A program made the translations under genes and the position numbers. Positions 1 through 5,427 of a DNA stretch of 7,603 nucleotides are shown in pieces (the first letter of the stretch is position 1; each line of letters opens with the position of its first letter). Origin of the DNA: an uncultured Alphaproteobacteria bacterium (GTDB taxonomy: Bacteria > Pseudomonadota > Alphaproteobacteria > Rickettsiales > Midichloriaceae); contig CAIOSF010000201.1 in the NCBI GenBank assembly GCA_903860855.1, positions 1 to 7,603 on the forward strand, in the 5' to 3' direction. Under the pieces are notes generated by a model. That model was not told where the DNA came from. It saw only the letters and a list, made by a program, of their open reading frames with translations, and did not search any database.

Positions 1-552
1 AAATCCGAATTCACTGTTGGTACCATGGGTAATATCAGCATGGTATGCTGCCCTCCTTTCGCTTTCGGTCATTCCCTGAGTTATACAGCCAACACTAAGC
101 CCAAGAAATTCATATATTTTTCCCATCCAACCAGCATCTCTACTAACCAAGTAGTCATTGACTGTAACTACGTGCACACCTTTTCCAGTCAGAGCATTGA
201 GATAAGCCGCTAGAGTTGCCACTAATGTTTTGCCCTCTCCTGTTCTCATTTCTGCGATCATGCCGTTGTGCAGGGCTATACCACCAAGAAGCTGAACATC
301 AAAATGTCTCATACCCAAAGTTCTCCTTGCTGCCTCTCTCACATTGGCAAATGCCTGTGGAAGTATTGGCTCGAGTGATGGATCTATTGTCAGTCTCTGT
401 TTTAGTTCCTTTGTACTATGCCTGAGTTGCCCATCAGATAACTGGCTTGTAGCTTCTTCCAAGGAGTTTATAGCATCAACAGTACTATACATTGATCGTA
501 TGATTCGCTCATTACTTGAGCCAAATATCTTTCTTATCAGTTTGAGAATCAT
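1..552 (-). CDS. secA: Protein translocase subunit SecA, N-terminal part (cut by left edge)
   Basis: SecA is the cytoplasmic ATPase motor that drives unfolded preproteins through the SecYEG channel. The reverse strand gives 184 uninterrupted codons from ATG at 552-550 to the window edge. The protein aligns from residue 1 with E. coli SecA and keeps the same numbering: Q-motif FDVQLLGG with Gln87, Walker A MRTGEGKT at 102-109 with Lys108, then [16 protein letters not shown] at about 120-135. The sequence stops just after HGTNSEFGF, inside NBD1, so the rest of the ATPase, the preprotein cross-linking domain and the C-terminal region lie outside. The start is well supported by this colinearity. 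No clear Shine-Dalgarno precedes it; a TTGCCT/TATAAC promoter lies about 30 bases upstream. Identification is essentially certain. Confidence 0.97.
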   Translation of the reverse strand, partial: MILKLIRKIFGSSNERIIRSMYSTVDAINSLEEATSQLSDGQLRHSTKELKQRLTIDPSLEPILPQAFANVREAARRTLGMRHFDVQLLGGIALHNGMIAEMRTGEGKTLVATLAAYLNALTGKGVHVVTVNDYLVSRDAGWMGKIYEFLGLSVGCITQGMTESERRAAYHADITHGTNSEFGF

Positions 553-761
553 TGGGTAACTTGAGTCAAATACACTCGGAATGTTATACGCGTATTAGCA
601 AAAAAGGCAACAACACAGGAAGAATCCATTCCTGGCCCCGCAATGAGCAATAGACAAAATGGATAACAGCTCGCCATTCCTTCTCCCTGCTCTCGGCCTA
701 ATTGCATTCGCGCATAAACATAGACTACTTGGTTATTATCTGTGACGATCATCTCCTTCAT
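549..761 (-). CDS. Doubtful 70-residue ORF between the RNase A-like gene and secA
   Basis: I do not recognise this protein. It begins at an ATG 26 bases inside the 3' end of the RNase A-like gene and ends in a TGA sharing the ATGA overlap with the secA start. Such tight packing can mean translational coupling. The product has one moderately hydrophobic stretch around residues 30-55 ([13 protein letters not shown], then SSCVVAFFA) and no motif I know. The only purine-rich ribosome-binding candidate, AAGGAG, lies inside the frame and touches the second Met codon, which is too close to use. A candidate secA promoter lies within it. Because it directly follows a toxin-like gene it could encode a small immunity or antitoxin product, but nothing in the sequence shows that. 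It may simply be non-coding leader of secA. Confidence 0.2.
   Translation of the reverse strand: MKEMIVTDNNQVVYVYARMQLGREQGEGMASCYPFCLLLIAGPGMDSSCVVAFFANTRITFRVYLTQVTQ
583..610 (-). promoter_or_regulatory. Candidate sigma70-type promoter for secA
   Basis: On the minus strand TTGCCT (610-605, 4 of 6 against TTGACA) and TATAAC (588-583, 5 of 6 against TATAAT) are separated by 16 bases. This would start transcription about 25 bases before the secA ATG. It lies inside the doubtful 70-codon frame, so secA need not depend on read-through from the RNase A-like gene. The call rests on box matching only. Confidence 0.4.
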
Positions 762-1374
762 TTATCTCAGGAAATGCTGTCAATACGAAGAAGCCAGCAT
801 CACCAGTTCTTTTTAATACAACAACTACGCTATCAGCTTCAATTATAGATTTTTCACCTCTCCGCATCGTTATTCCCGTTTGAAAGTCGAAACTCTCCTG
901 AAGACGCACTGACTTCTTATCACCTCTATTATGTAACCAGTGAGTTATTTCTTTTTCATTATCCTTTAGTACCATCCTAATAACTTTATTCGCAATATCT
1001 ACATCAGCAAAGCTACTAGACGCCCTCAGAGTTAGAACCTCATTCAATCTACCGATTAGATCATCTTGCTTTTTGCCGATATGCTGATTGAGAGTGTGGC
1101 CATTGAACTCCTTGTCGTTTATGCTGATATCGAAGCCTTCCACATAACGAGCAAAACTCTCGCGCCATTCTTCTGATCCGGCTGGTCTAATGATAAGGGA
1201 GGAAGATATGCTGAATTCACCATTGGAACGATGATGATTGGTAGTTATTATTGACAATAGAGCTACGCAGAGTCCCAGGCAAAGTAATGCAAGGAGTGGT
1301 GATCGAAGCTTATTACAAATGCGAGAGCGAAAAGAGATGATGAGCTGGTTAAAAATAGGACTTGACACTAACAC
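736..1374 (-). CDS. Membrane-anchored or secreted RNase A-like (CdiA-CT type) protein
   Basis: This is a 212-residue protein. Residues 14-24 are basic (R16, R18, K22, R24) and precede a hydrophobic stretch at about 25-44, forming a signal anchor or Sec signal peptide. Residues 45-78 are a linker. Residues 79-203 match the bacterial RNase A-like toxin domain found at the C-terminus of CdiA and other polymorphic toxins: GHTLNQHIGK (92-101), a leucine-rich helix with Arg109, ASSSFADVDIA (118-128), Trp146, VVVVL (183-187) and FVLTAFP (196-202). The family degrades RNA. His98, Arg109 and Thr199 keep the spacing of residues reported as important in the Yersinia kristensenii toxin; the matching tyrosine is Phe201 here. 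The domain has no cysteine, as in bacterial members, which lack RNase A disulfides. The start is GTG, with GAGG 10 bases upstream. The gene is divergent from the ABC exporter. The domain call is strong; topology and target are inferred. Confidence 0.8.
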   Translation of the reverse strand: MLVSSPIFNQLIISFRSRICNKLRSPLLALLCLGLCVALLSIITTNHHRSNGEFSISSSLIIRPAGSEEWRESFARYVEGFDISINDKEFNGHTLNQHIGKKQDDLIGRLNEVLTLRASSSFADVDIANKVIRMVLKDNEKEITHWLHNRGDKKSVRLQESFDFQTGITMRRGEKSIIEADSVVVVLKRTGDAGFFVLTAFPEINEGDDRHR

Positions 1375-1402
1375 GCTTACAGAGCCTCGTTATATAGATT
1401 AC

Positions 1403-1429
1403 ATAATATTCGTTTTGATGATAAGGCAA
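1403..1429 (-). promoter_or_regulatory. Weak candidate promoter for the RNase A-like gene
   Basis: On the minus strand TTGCCT (1429-1424) and TATTAT (1408-1403, 5 of 6 against TATAAT) are 15 bases apart, which is shorter than ideal. Transcription would start about 20-25 bases before the GTG start codon. The same TTGCCT hexamer occurs in the candidate secA promoter. It lies in the 178-base divergent intergenic region shared with the ABC exporter gene, where I found no convincing plus-strand promoter. Confidence 0.27.
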
Positions 1430-1552
1430 GATGTAAAAATCAATGAGCATATTGACTTTTTTTAAGAAATGACCATCATCTGGGAGAATATGTTCATAGC
1501 TCTGAAGATTTTCAAGAATGACGAAGATGATCTGTGACAAAAAATACTTGGC

Positions 1553-3358
1553 ATGATGAGAAATTTTGATACAGAAAAGCTTCAAAGTATAGAGAAGCCC
1601 AGTGGATTATCAGGTTATCTATTATCCTTCTGCATACAATATAAATTATATCTTTGCTCTCTAGGAGCCATAGCGATTATAGCACCTCTTTTTAGAGTGT
1701 CAGTCGACTATAAAGTCAAGGAACTTATTGATACAATCCAACTAGAACCAAATGCCAACGTTGGAGCACTGTTGTTGCTCTTTGTTTTTTACAAACTCAT
1801 GCATCACGGAATGTATTTCATCGAAAGGTTGCTCGCGATCAAATATAAGCCTATGATGATAGCCGAATCTGTAACAGACATGTACACAAAAACCCTTGGT
1901 CACTCCCTTCATTGGTTTGATTCACACTTATCTGGTGAAATATCAAGCAAGCTATCTGATTTTCAAGACAGCCTCATCACAGTAATAACCTGCTGTTTCA
2001 GGGCTCTAGGTAATGTGATGACTATCGCCATAAGTATACTATTTTTATTGAGTGTTAGTGCCAAGTCAGCCCTCGTAATCGTAGGGTTCGTGGTCGTTTA
2101 TGCCCCTGTGATCACCATTCTATTGAAAAAGCAGATGAGACTTCAGGAGCAATATGTTGCGGCTAGACAAGAAACTTTAGGCATTATAAACGACTCAATT
2201 GCCAATATTTTTGGCGTAAAAATCATAGGGAATATATGGACGGAATTTAAACTTAAGCTGACACCGGCATTATCAAATTGGTGCAATTGGGATAGAAAAA
2301 CCAGGAAATTCGACGCATATTGGGTTGATAATGCCGATACGATCATGATCACCTTGATGAATGCTGTACAGATTTATCTCCTCACCCATCTATATCAGAG
2401 TGGCCAAATTACCGCTGGTGGTTTCGCCTTCACTATAATGATTACACTTCAAATACATGGTGAGTTGGATCAATTTCTGGAAAAAATCTTATTTGAGATA
2501 AACCCCAAATTCGCTTCTATAAAAGCGTCATTTGCATTTATCAATACTGCTCATGATGTCAAAGAAAAACCAAACGCTGAGGCTGTCACAAATATACAAG
2601 GTGAAATCAAGTTCGAGGATGTTTATTTTGCATATGATGGTGGTAATACCGATGTTTTTCATGGATTTAATCTGAGCATTAAGGCCAGCCAAACGATAGG
2701 CATAGTAGGTACTTCCGGCGCCGGCAAAACAACATTCATTAAATGCCTACTCAGATACTTTGATATGCGCAGTGGAAAAATTCTGATTGATGGACACGAT
2801 ATTACTGATATCACTCAGGAGTCTTTACGGGCCAATATATCGGTAATTCCTCAAGATATCACGATGTTTCATAGAACTATTTTAGAAAATCTCCAACTCG
2901 CAAAATATGACGCTAGCTTTAATGAGATTGTTGAGGCGTGCAAAAAAGCCAGGATACATGATGATATTATGCGTATGACCAATGGCTATAATTCGATCGT
3001 GGGTGAGAGAGGGGTTAAGGTGAGCGGTGGCCAACGACAGAGGATTGCGATCGCAAGAGCAATTTTGAAAAATGCGCCAATTCTAGTTCTAGACGAAGCA
3101 ACGTCAGCCCTTGATACACCAACTGAACAGTTGATACAAGCATCGCTGAACGAGGTGCTCGAGACGAGCAATGCCACCACTATTGTCATAGCTCACCGAC
3201 TATCAACCCTTTTGCACCTGGATCGTATCTTGGTTTTTGAATGTGGAAAGATTATCGAGGATGGTACGCACCAAGAATTGTTAGCTAAAGGTGGTATATA
3301 TAAGACCCTTTGGGATGCTCAAGTTGGTGGATTCTTACCGGATAGAAAAGATATTTAA
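1553..3358 (+). CDS. ABC exporter, fused transmembrane and ATP-binding domains (MsbA/multidrug-type half transporter)
   Basis: This 601-residue half transporter should act as a dimer in the inner membrane, exporting a substrate at the cost of ATP. The exporter-type membrane domain covers about residues 20-330, with helices near 33-49, 70-90, 148-168, 172-191, 262-282 and 288-300. The nucleotide-binding domain covers about 350-590 and is complete: A-loop Tyr361 region, Walker A GTSGAGKTT (386-394), Q-loop VIPQD, signature VSGGQ (490-494) then RQRIAIARA, Walker B ILVLDE (510-515), D-loop SALD, and H-loop His548. It starts directly with the membrane domain, with no C39 peptidase, so it is not a leader-peptide-processing bacteriocin transporter. 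Two adjacent ATGs (1553 and 1556) are possible starts, and neither has a clear Shine-Dalgarno. The substrate cannot be read from the sequence. Its neighbours, a glycine-zipper peptide downstream and a divergent RNase A-like gene, make an export role in antagonism or host interaction possible but unproven. Confidence 0.93.
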   Translation: MMRNFDTEKLQSIEKPSGLSGYLLSFCIQYKLYLCSLGAIAIIAPLFRVSVDYKVKELIDTIQLEPNANVGALLLLFVFYKLMHHGMYFIERLLAIKYKPMMIAESVTDMYTKTLGHSLHWFDSHLSGEISSKLSDFQDSLITVITCCFRALGNVMTIAISILFLLSVSAKSALVIVGFVVVYAPVITILLKKQMRLQEQYVAARQETLGIINDSIANIFGVKIIGNIWTEFKLKLTPALSNWCNWDRKTRKFDAYWVDNADTIMITLMNAVQIYLLTHLYQSGQITAGGFAFTIMITLQIHGELDQFLEKILFEINPKFASIKASFAFINTAHDVKEKPNAEAVTNIQGEIKFEDVYFAYDGGNTDVFHGFNLSIKASQTIGIVGTSGAGKTTFIKCLLRYFDMRSGKILIDGHDITDITQESLRANISVIPQDITMFHRTILENLQLAKYDASFNEIVEACKKARIHDDIMRMTNGYNSIVGERGVKVSGGQRQRIAIARAILKNAPILVLDEATSALDTPTEQLIQASLNEVLETSNATTIVIAHRLSTLLHLDRILVFECGKIIEDGTHQELLAKGGIYKTLWDAQVGGFLPDRKDI

Positions 3359-3386
3359 TTTTCAGATAACTATCATTTAATTTTCA
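3353..3386 (+). repeat. 12-bp direct repeat spanning the ABC exporter stop codon
   Basis: ATTTAATTTTCA occurs at 3353-3364, including the TAA stop of the exporter gene, and again exactly at 3375-3386, giving a 22-base period. The second copy runs into the palindrome TCATATATGA (3384-3393). It may be a short tandem duplication at the gene end or chance in AT-rich DNA. Confidence 0.5.
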
Positions 3387-3408
3387 TATATGAGTAACAA
3401 TATATAAT
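3381..3408 (+). promoter_or_regulatory. Candidate promoter for the glycine-zipper gene, with overlapping palindrome
   Basis: TTTTCA (3381-3386, 4 of 6 against TTGACA) and a perfect TATAAT (3403-3408) are separated by 16 bases. The start would fall near 3415, leaving a leader of nearly 100 bases before the ATG at 3511. The 10-base palindrome TCATATATGA (3384-3393) overlaps the -35 box and could be an operator. AT-richness makes chance matches likely. Confidence 0.35.
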
Positions 3409-3510
3409 GTAAACACAGATAAGAAGTGCTGCGTGCATTGACGCATTGGTCGTTACGATCCAACATACAGGCTATCGAATATAAAAAAATAGTATTTTAG
3501 GTAAGTTACT

Positions 3511-3852
3511 ATGTATGTAAAAAAAGAAGGAATTAGTGTTAATGTTTGTGCAGGCATTGGTGCTGTCGGCGGGGCAATTGGCGGTCTTGCATTTGATTTC
3601 GTGGTCCAGACTTTTGCAGGTATGCTTGATCATAATTATCATTATAGCCTGAATATGTATTCTAGCCTAGCTTTTGGTGGCTTGGGAACTGTGGCAGGGG
3701 CCGTGGCAGGTACTACGGCAGGAGTGCATATAATACTTATGTCGATGAGTGTAATATGCGCAACTACGTACATGATTGCATGGATCAGCAAGCCGAATTG
3801 CAACAACATAGCGGTATTGAGATCAATCAGTAAGAATCTTCCGTTGATATAG
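3511..3852 (+). CDS. Small glycine-zipper membrane protein of unknown function
   Basis: I do not recognise a specific family for this 113-residue protein. It carries two glycine-zipper runs: G17-x3-G21-x3-G25 and G59-x3-G63-x3-G67-x3-G71. They lie at the starts of hydrophobic segments at about 12-37 and 54-91, separated by a polar loop (DHNYHYSLN). The C-terminus (about 92-113) is polar and basic. Such repeats let transmembrane helices pack tightly and occur in pore-forming or membrane-inserting peptides, some bacteriocins and some surface antigens. There is no lipobox, and GAVGG near residue 20 is not a classical double-glycine leader because the preceding residues are unlike one. The start ATG follows a weak TAGGTAAG ribosome-binding candidate. 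It lies 152 bases downstream of the ABC exporter on the same strand, so it may be a cargo, accessory subunit or independent gene. Confidence 0.7.
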   Translation: MYVKKEGISVNVCAGIGAVGGAIGGLAFDFVVQTFAGMLDHNYHYSLNMYSSLAFGGLGTVAGAVAGTTAGVHIILMSMSVICATTYMIAWISKPNCNNIAVLRSISKNLPLI

Positions 3853-3952
3853 TTATCTAATACCGAGTATGGATAAAAATTGGTGAAACAACGAAAACAA
3901 CAGGTGATTATCTACCAGCAGGATAGAAAAATTTGCATTTCACATCTGTTGA

Positions 3953-3989
3953 TGGTATTTGAGTTAGATACTAACCAAAGTCAATACCA
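3953..3989 (+). repeat. Imperfect nested stem-loop
   Basis: The outer arms TGGTATT (3953-3959) and AATACCA (3983-3989) pair perfectly over 7 bp. Nested inside, GTTAG (3963-3967) and CTAAC (3971-3975) pair over a three-base ATA loop, with a few unpaired bases between the two stems. No T-run follows on either strand, so it is a poor intrinsic terminator. It could be part of a structured RNA or a protein-binding site. Confidence 0.4.
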
Positions 3990-4226
3990 CCATCACTATA
4001 GATTCCACAGAAATGCAATAGACAAGTCGAAGGCGAAGGGCGAAGTCAAACTTTTTCTTATGCTAAGAATGCAAAGGCATGAGCGGATAAACTGAATTGT
4101 AAGGGCTTCATACCATTTTGGAAGGAGTGCAAAAGCAAGGAAAAAAAGAAGAGTAATGATCGGAGCAAAAAGACAAGAAACGAAGTAGACAAGCTGTAGG
4201 TGCAGTAAAACATGGCAACCAATCTG

Positions 4227-4241
4227 GGTTTGAGCCAAACC
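4227..4241 (+). repeat. Compact hairpin before the SD-like sequence and poly-A run
   Basis: GGTTTG (4227-4232) and CAAACC (4236-4241) form a perfect 6-bp stem over the loop AGC. It sits immediately upstream of GGAGGTGA (4242-4249), so in a plus-strand transcript it would abut a ribosome-binding-like site. On the minus strand no T-run follows it. Confidence 0.4.
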
Positions 4242-4253
4242 GGAGGTGAAGTC

Positions 4254-4274
4254 AAAAAAAAAAAAAAAAAAAAA
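4254..4274 (+). repeat. 21-base poly-A homopolymer
   Basis: An uninterrupted run of 21 adenines ends in the A of an ATG (4274-4276) that opens a 71-codon frame of unknown, doubtful status (4274-4489). A near-consensus GGAGGTGA lies just upstream at 4242-4249. On the opposite strand the run is poly-T and is preceded by the palindrome AAGAATATTCTT (4277-4288). The exact length is uncertain because homopolymers of this size are prone to sequencing and replication slippage. Confidence 0.9.
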
Positions 4275-4489
4275 TGAAGAATATTCTTATATGTGGACTT
4301 CGCTTCCAGCTCGTCTATTGCATTTTATTCCATCCATTTCATGTGGGAGACTGGTATAAATTTACTGAGAGGAGCGAGGCAAGGGAGTTGAAGAACACAA
4401 TGGCAATTCCATATACAGTGGTGCGATCTCCAGTCATCAGCGAATCTCTCAACCGCCCGCAGAGGAGAGCTAAGCACCTAGAGGGCTAG
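4274..4489 (+). CDS. Doubtful 71-residue ORF opening at the end of the poly-A run
   Basis: The product has a hydrophobic N-terminus (MKNILICGL, then QLVYCILF up to about residue 20) followed by a charged, arginine-rich C-terminal half. I recognise no domain. The only support is contextual: a strong SD-like GGAGGTGA at 4242-4249, which is about 24 bases from the ATG and too far for normal initiation unless the intervening A run is shorter in some cells. It may be a chance frame. I list it because of the unusual arrangement, not because the protein looks real. Confidence 0.15.
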   Translation: MKNILICGLRFQLVYCILFHPFHVGDWYKFTERSEARELKNTMAIPYTVVRSPVISESLNRPQRRAKHLEG

Positions 4490-4517
4490 GCCTATGTGGC
4501 TTGTCATCAATGAAAAT

Positions 4518-4536
4518 CAAAAACAGGAATAATTCC
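4518..4536 (-). terminator. Weak candidate terminator after nuoB
   Basis: Just past the nuoB stop, the minus strand reads GGAATTATTCC (4536-4526), a 4-5 bp stem with a tiny loop, followed by TGTTTTTGATTTT. The T-rich tail fits an intrinsic terminator but the stem is short and AT-rich. A second candidate, AAGAATATTCTT followed by 21 T, lies further downstream at 4288-4254. Confidence 0.3.
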
Positions 4537-4540
4537 ACAA

Positions 4541-5077
4541 TCAAACATCTTTACGGCAATGCTGCTCATCCCTAACCATCATCTTACTGTCGATGCCGCT
4601 TGTTGCTCCGATTCTCCGGATTTTCCTTTGGAGTGCCAGCAACCCGTAGAGCAAAGCTTCCGCTGTCGGAGGACAGCCAGGGACATATATATCCACGGGA
4701 ACGATCCGATCGCAACCACGCACAACGGAGTAGGAGTAATGATAGTAACCACCACCATTGGCACAACTACCCATCGATACAACCCACCTAGGCTCTGGCA
4801 TCTGATCATAAACCAACCTCAGAGCGCTCGCCATCTTATTCGTTAGAGTACCAGCAACAATCATAACATCAGACTGCCTAGGGCTAGGTCGGAAAAGCAT
4901 ACCAAACCTATCCATGTCGTAACGGCTAGCAGCAGCCTGCATCATCTCAACAGCGCAACAAGCGAGACCGAAAGTCATTGGCCACAGCGACCCGGTCCTT
5001 GCCCAAGTGACCAAATTATCCAGCTTGCTCAGAACATAACCGTTCTGCTGGGCATCACGGATTGCTTCAGTTATCAT
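4541..5077 (-). CDS. nuoB: NADH-quinone oxidoreductase (complex I) subunit B
   Basis: NuoB (PSST/NDUFS7 homologue) is a peripheral-arm subunit of complex I. It holds iron-sulfur cluster N2, the last electron carrier before ubiquinone. All four N2 ligands are present: Cys40-Cys41 in [10 protein letters not shown], Cys105 in [15 protein letters not shown] and Cys135 in [13 protein letters not shown]. Residues 23-155 are almost unbroken alphaproteobacterial NuoB sequence, including [18 protein letters not shown]. The protein has 178 residues; many homologues end near RKIRR, so residues 156-178, rich in charged residues, form a short non-conserved tail. The ATG at 5077 lies 22 codons before the conserved TWARTGSL, normal for the family, but has no strong Shine-Dalgarno. 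nuoA and nuoC, its usual neighbours, are absent; HU is upstream on the same strand with a 74-base gap. Confidence 0.97.
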   Translation of the reverse strand: MITEAIRDAQQNGYVLSKLDNLVTWARTGSLWPMTFGLACCAVEMMQAAASRYDMDRFGMLFRPSPRQSDVMIVAGTLTNKMASALRLVYDQMPEPRWVVSMGSCANGGGYYHYSYSVVRGCDRIVPVDIYVPGCPPTAEALLYGLLALQRKIRRIGATSGIDSKMMVRDEQHCRKDV

Positions 5078-5151
5078 AGGTATCGACTTCTCATTTGTAG
5101 TATTCCGGACATAGCAAGTTAGCTTACTATAATTTAAAATATACTATGGTG

Positions 5152-5427
5152 TCAGTGATTAACAGCATCTTTTAGTGCTTTGCCTACAGCAAACCTGACT
5201 CTTTTGCTGGCTGGCACAGTCATTTTACTGCCATTCTGAGGATTTGTGATGTTTTTCTCCTTCACATCAACAACCTTAAATGTGCCGAATCCAACCACCC
5301 TTATATCGTTGCCATCTTTTAAAGTATCGCTTATTAAGTCAAAGAAAGCATTAACCATTTTACCAGCTTCGACTTTTGTGCAACTAACTTTCTCAGCGAA
5401 AGCATCCACAAACTCTGTTTTATTCAT
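5152..5427 (-). CDS. hup: HU-family DNA-binding protein
   Basis: This small histone-like protein binds and bends DNA as a dimer and helps to compact the nucleoid. The 91-residue length is standard for HU. The N-terminal helices (MNKTEFVDAFAEKV onward) lead to the signature GFGTF (46-50). The DNA-binding arm has its tip at NPQNG, with the intercalating Pro63, and the chain ends in GKALKDAVNH. The arm and flanks are lysine/arginine-rich as expected. It has the best ribosome-binding site in the window. It is HU rather than IHF, since it lacks the IHF-alpha or -beta tails, but the alpha/beta HU subtype cannot be settled by eye. It lies directly upstream of nuoB on the same strand and could be co-transcribed with it. 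Confidence 0.95.
   Translation of the reverse strand: MNKTEFVDAFAEKVSCTKVEAGKMVNAFFDLISDTLKDGNDIRVVGFGTFKVVDVKEKNITNPQNGSKMTVPASKRVRFAVGKALKDAVNH

Larger units (their letters stand above)
3853..4540. other. Gene-poor region between the glycine-zipper gene and nuoB
   Basis: I see no convincing gene in this stretch of roughly 690 bases. Short open frames on both strands start with TTG or lack a ribosome-binding site, and their products are either polar and low complexity or leucine/phenylalanine-rich translations of the antisense of a purine-rich tract. The strand 4130-4200 is rich in A and G. The region holds an imperfect stem-loop at 3953-3989, a compact hairpin at 4227-4241, an SD-like GGAGGTGA at 4242-4249, a 21-base A run at 4254-4274 and a weak hairpin just past nuoB. 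It could be a decayed locus, a source of untranslated RNA or spacer; no remnant of a known gene was recognised. Confidence 0.6.

Noticed and set aside
1..559. Plus-strand frames of 60-71 codons over the left edge
   Set aside because: They are antisense shadows of secA, whose reading frame is unambiguous.
1362..1396. Perfect TTGACA followed by TATATA as a plus-strand exporter promoter
   Set aside because: The spacing is 23 bases, too long for a sigma70 promoter, and no better -10 lies at the right distance.
1349..1585. 78-codon minus-strand frame across the exporter/RNase A-like intergenic region
   Set aside because: It overlaps the starts of both genes, has no recognisable motif and looks like translated AT-rich spacer.
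3511..3580. Double-glycine bacteriocin leader at the start of the glycine-zipper protein
   Set aside because: The residues before GAVGG do not follow the leader pattern, and the adjacent exporter has no C39 peptidase domain to cleave one.
3880..4095. 71-codon plus-strand frame after the glycine-zipper gene
   Set aside because: TTG start, no Shine-Dalgarno, low-complexity polar product with no domain, and it contains the nested stem-loop.
3996..4255. Two leucine/phenylalanine-rich minus-strand frames resembling small membrane proteins
   Set aside because: They start at TTG without a ribosome-binding site, and their hydrophobicity follows simply from reading the antisense of a purine-rich tract.
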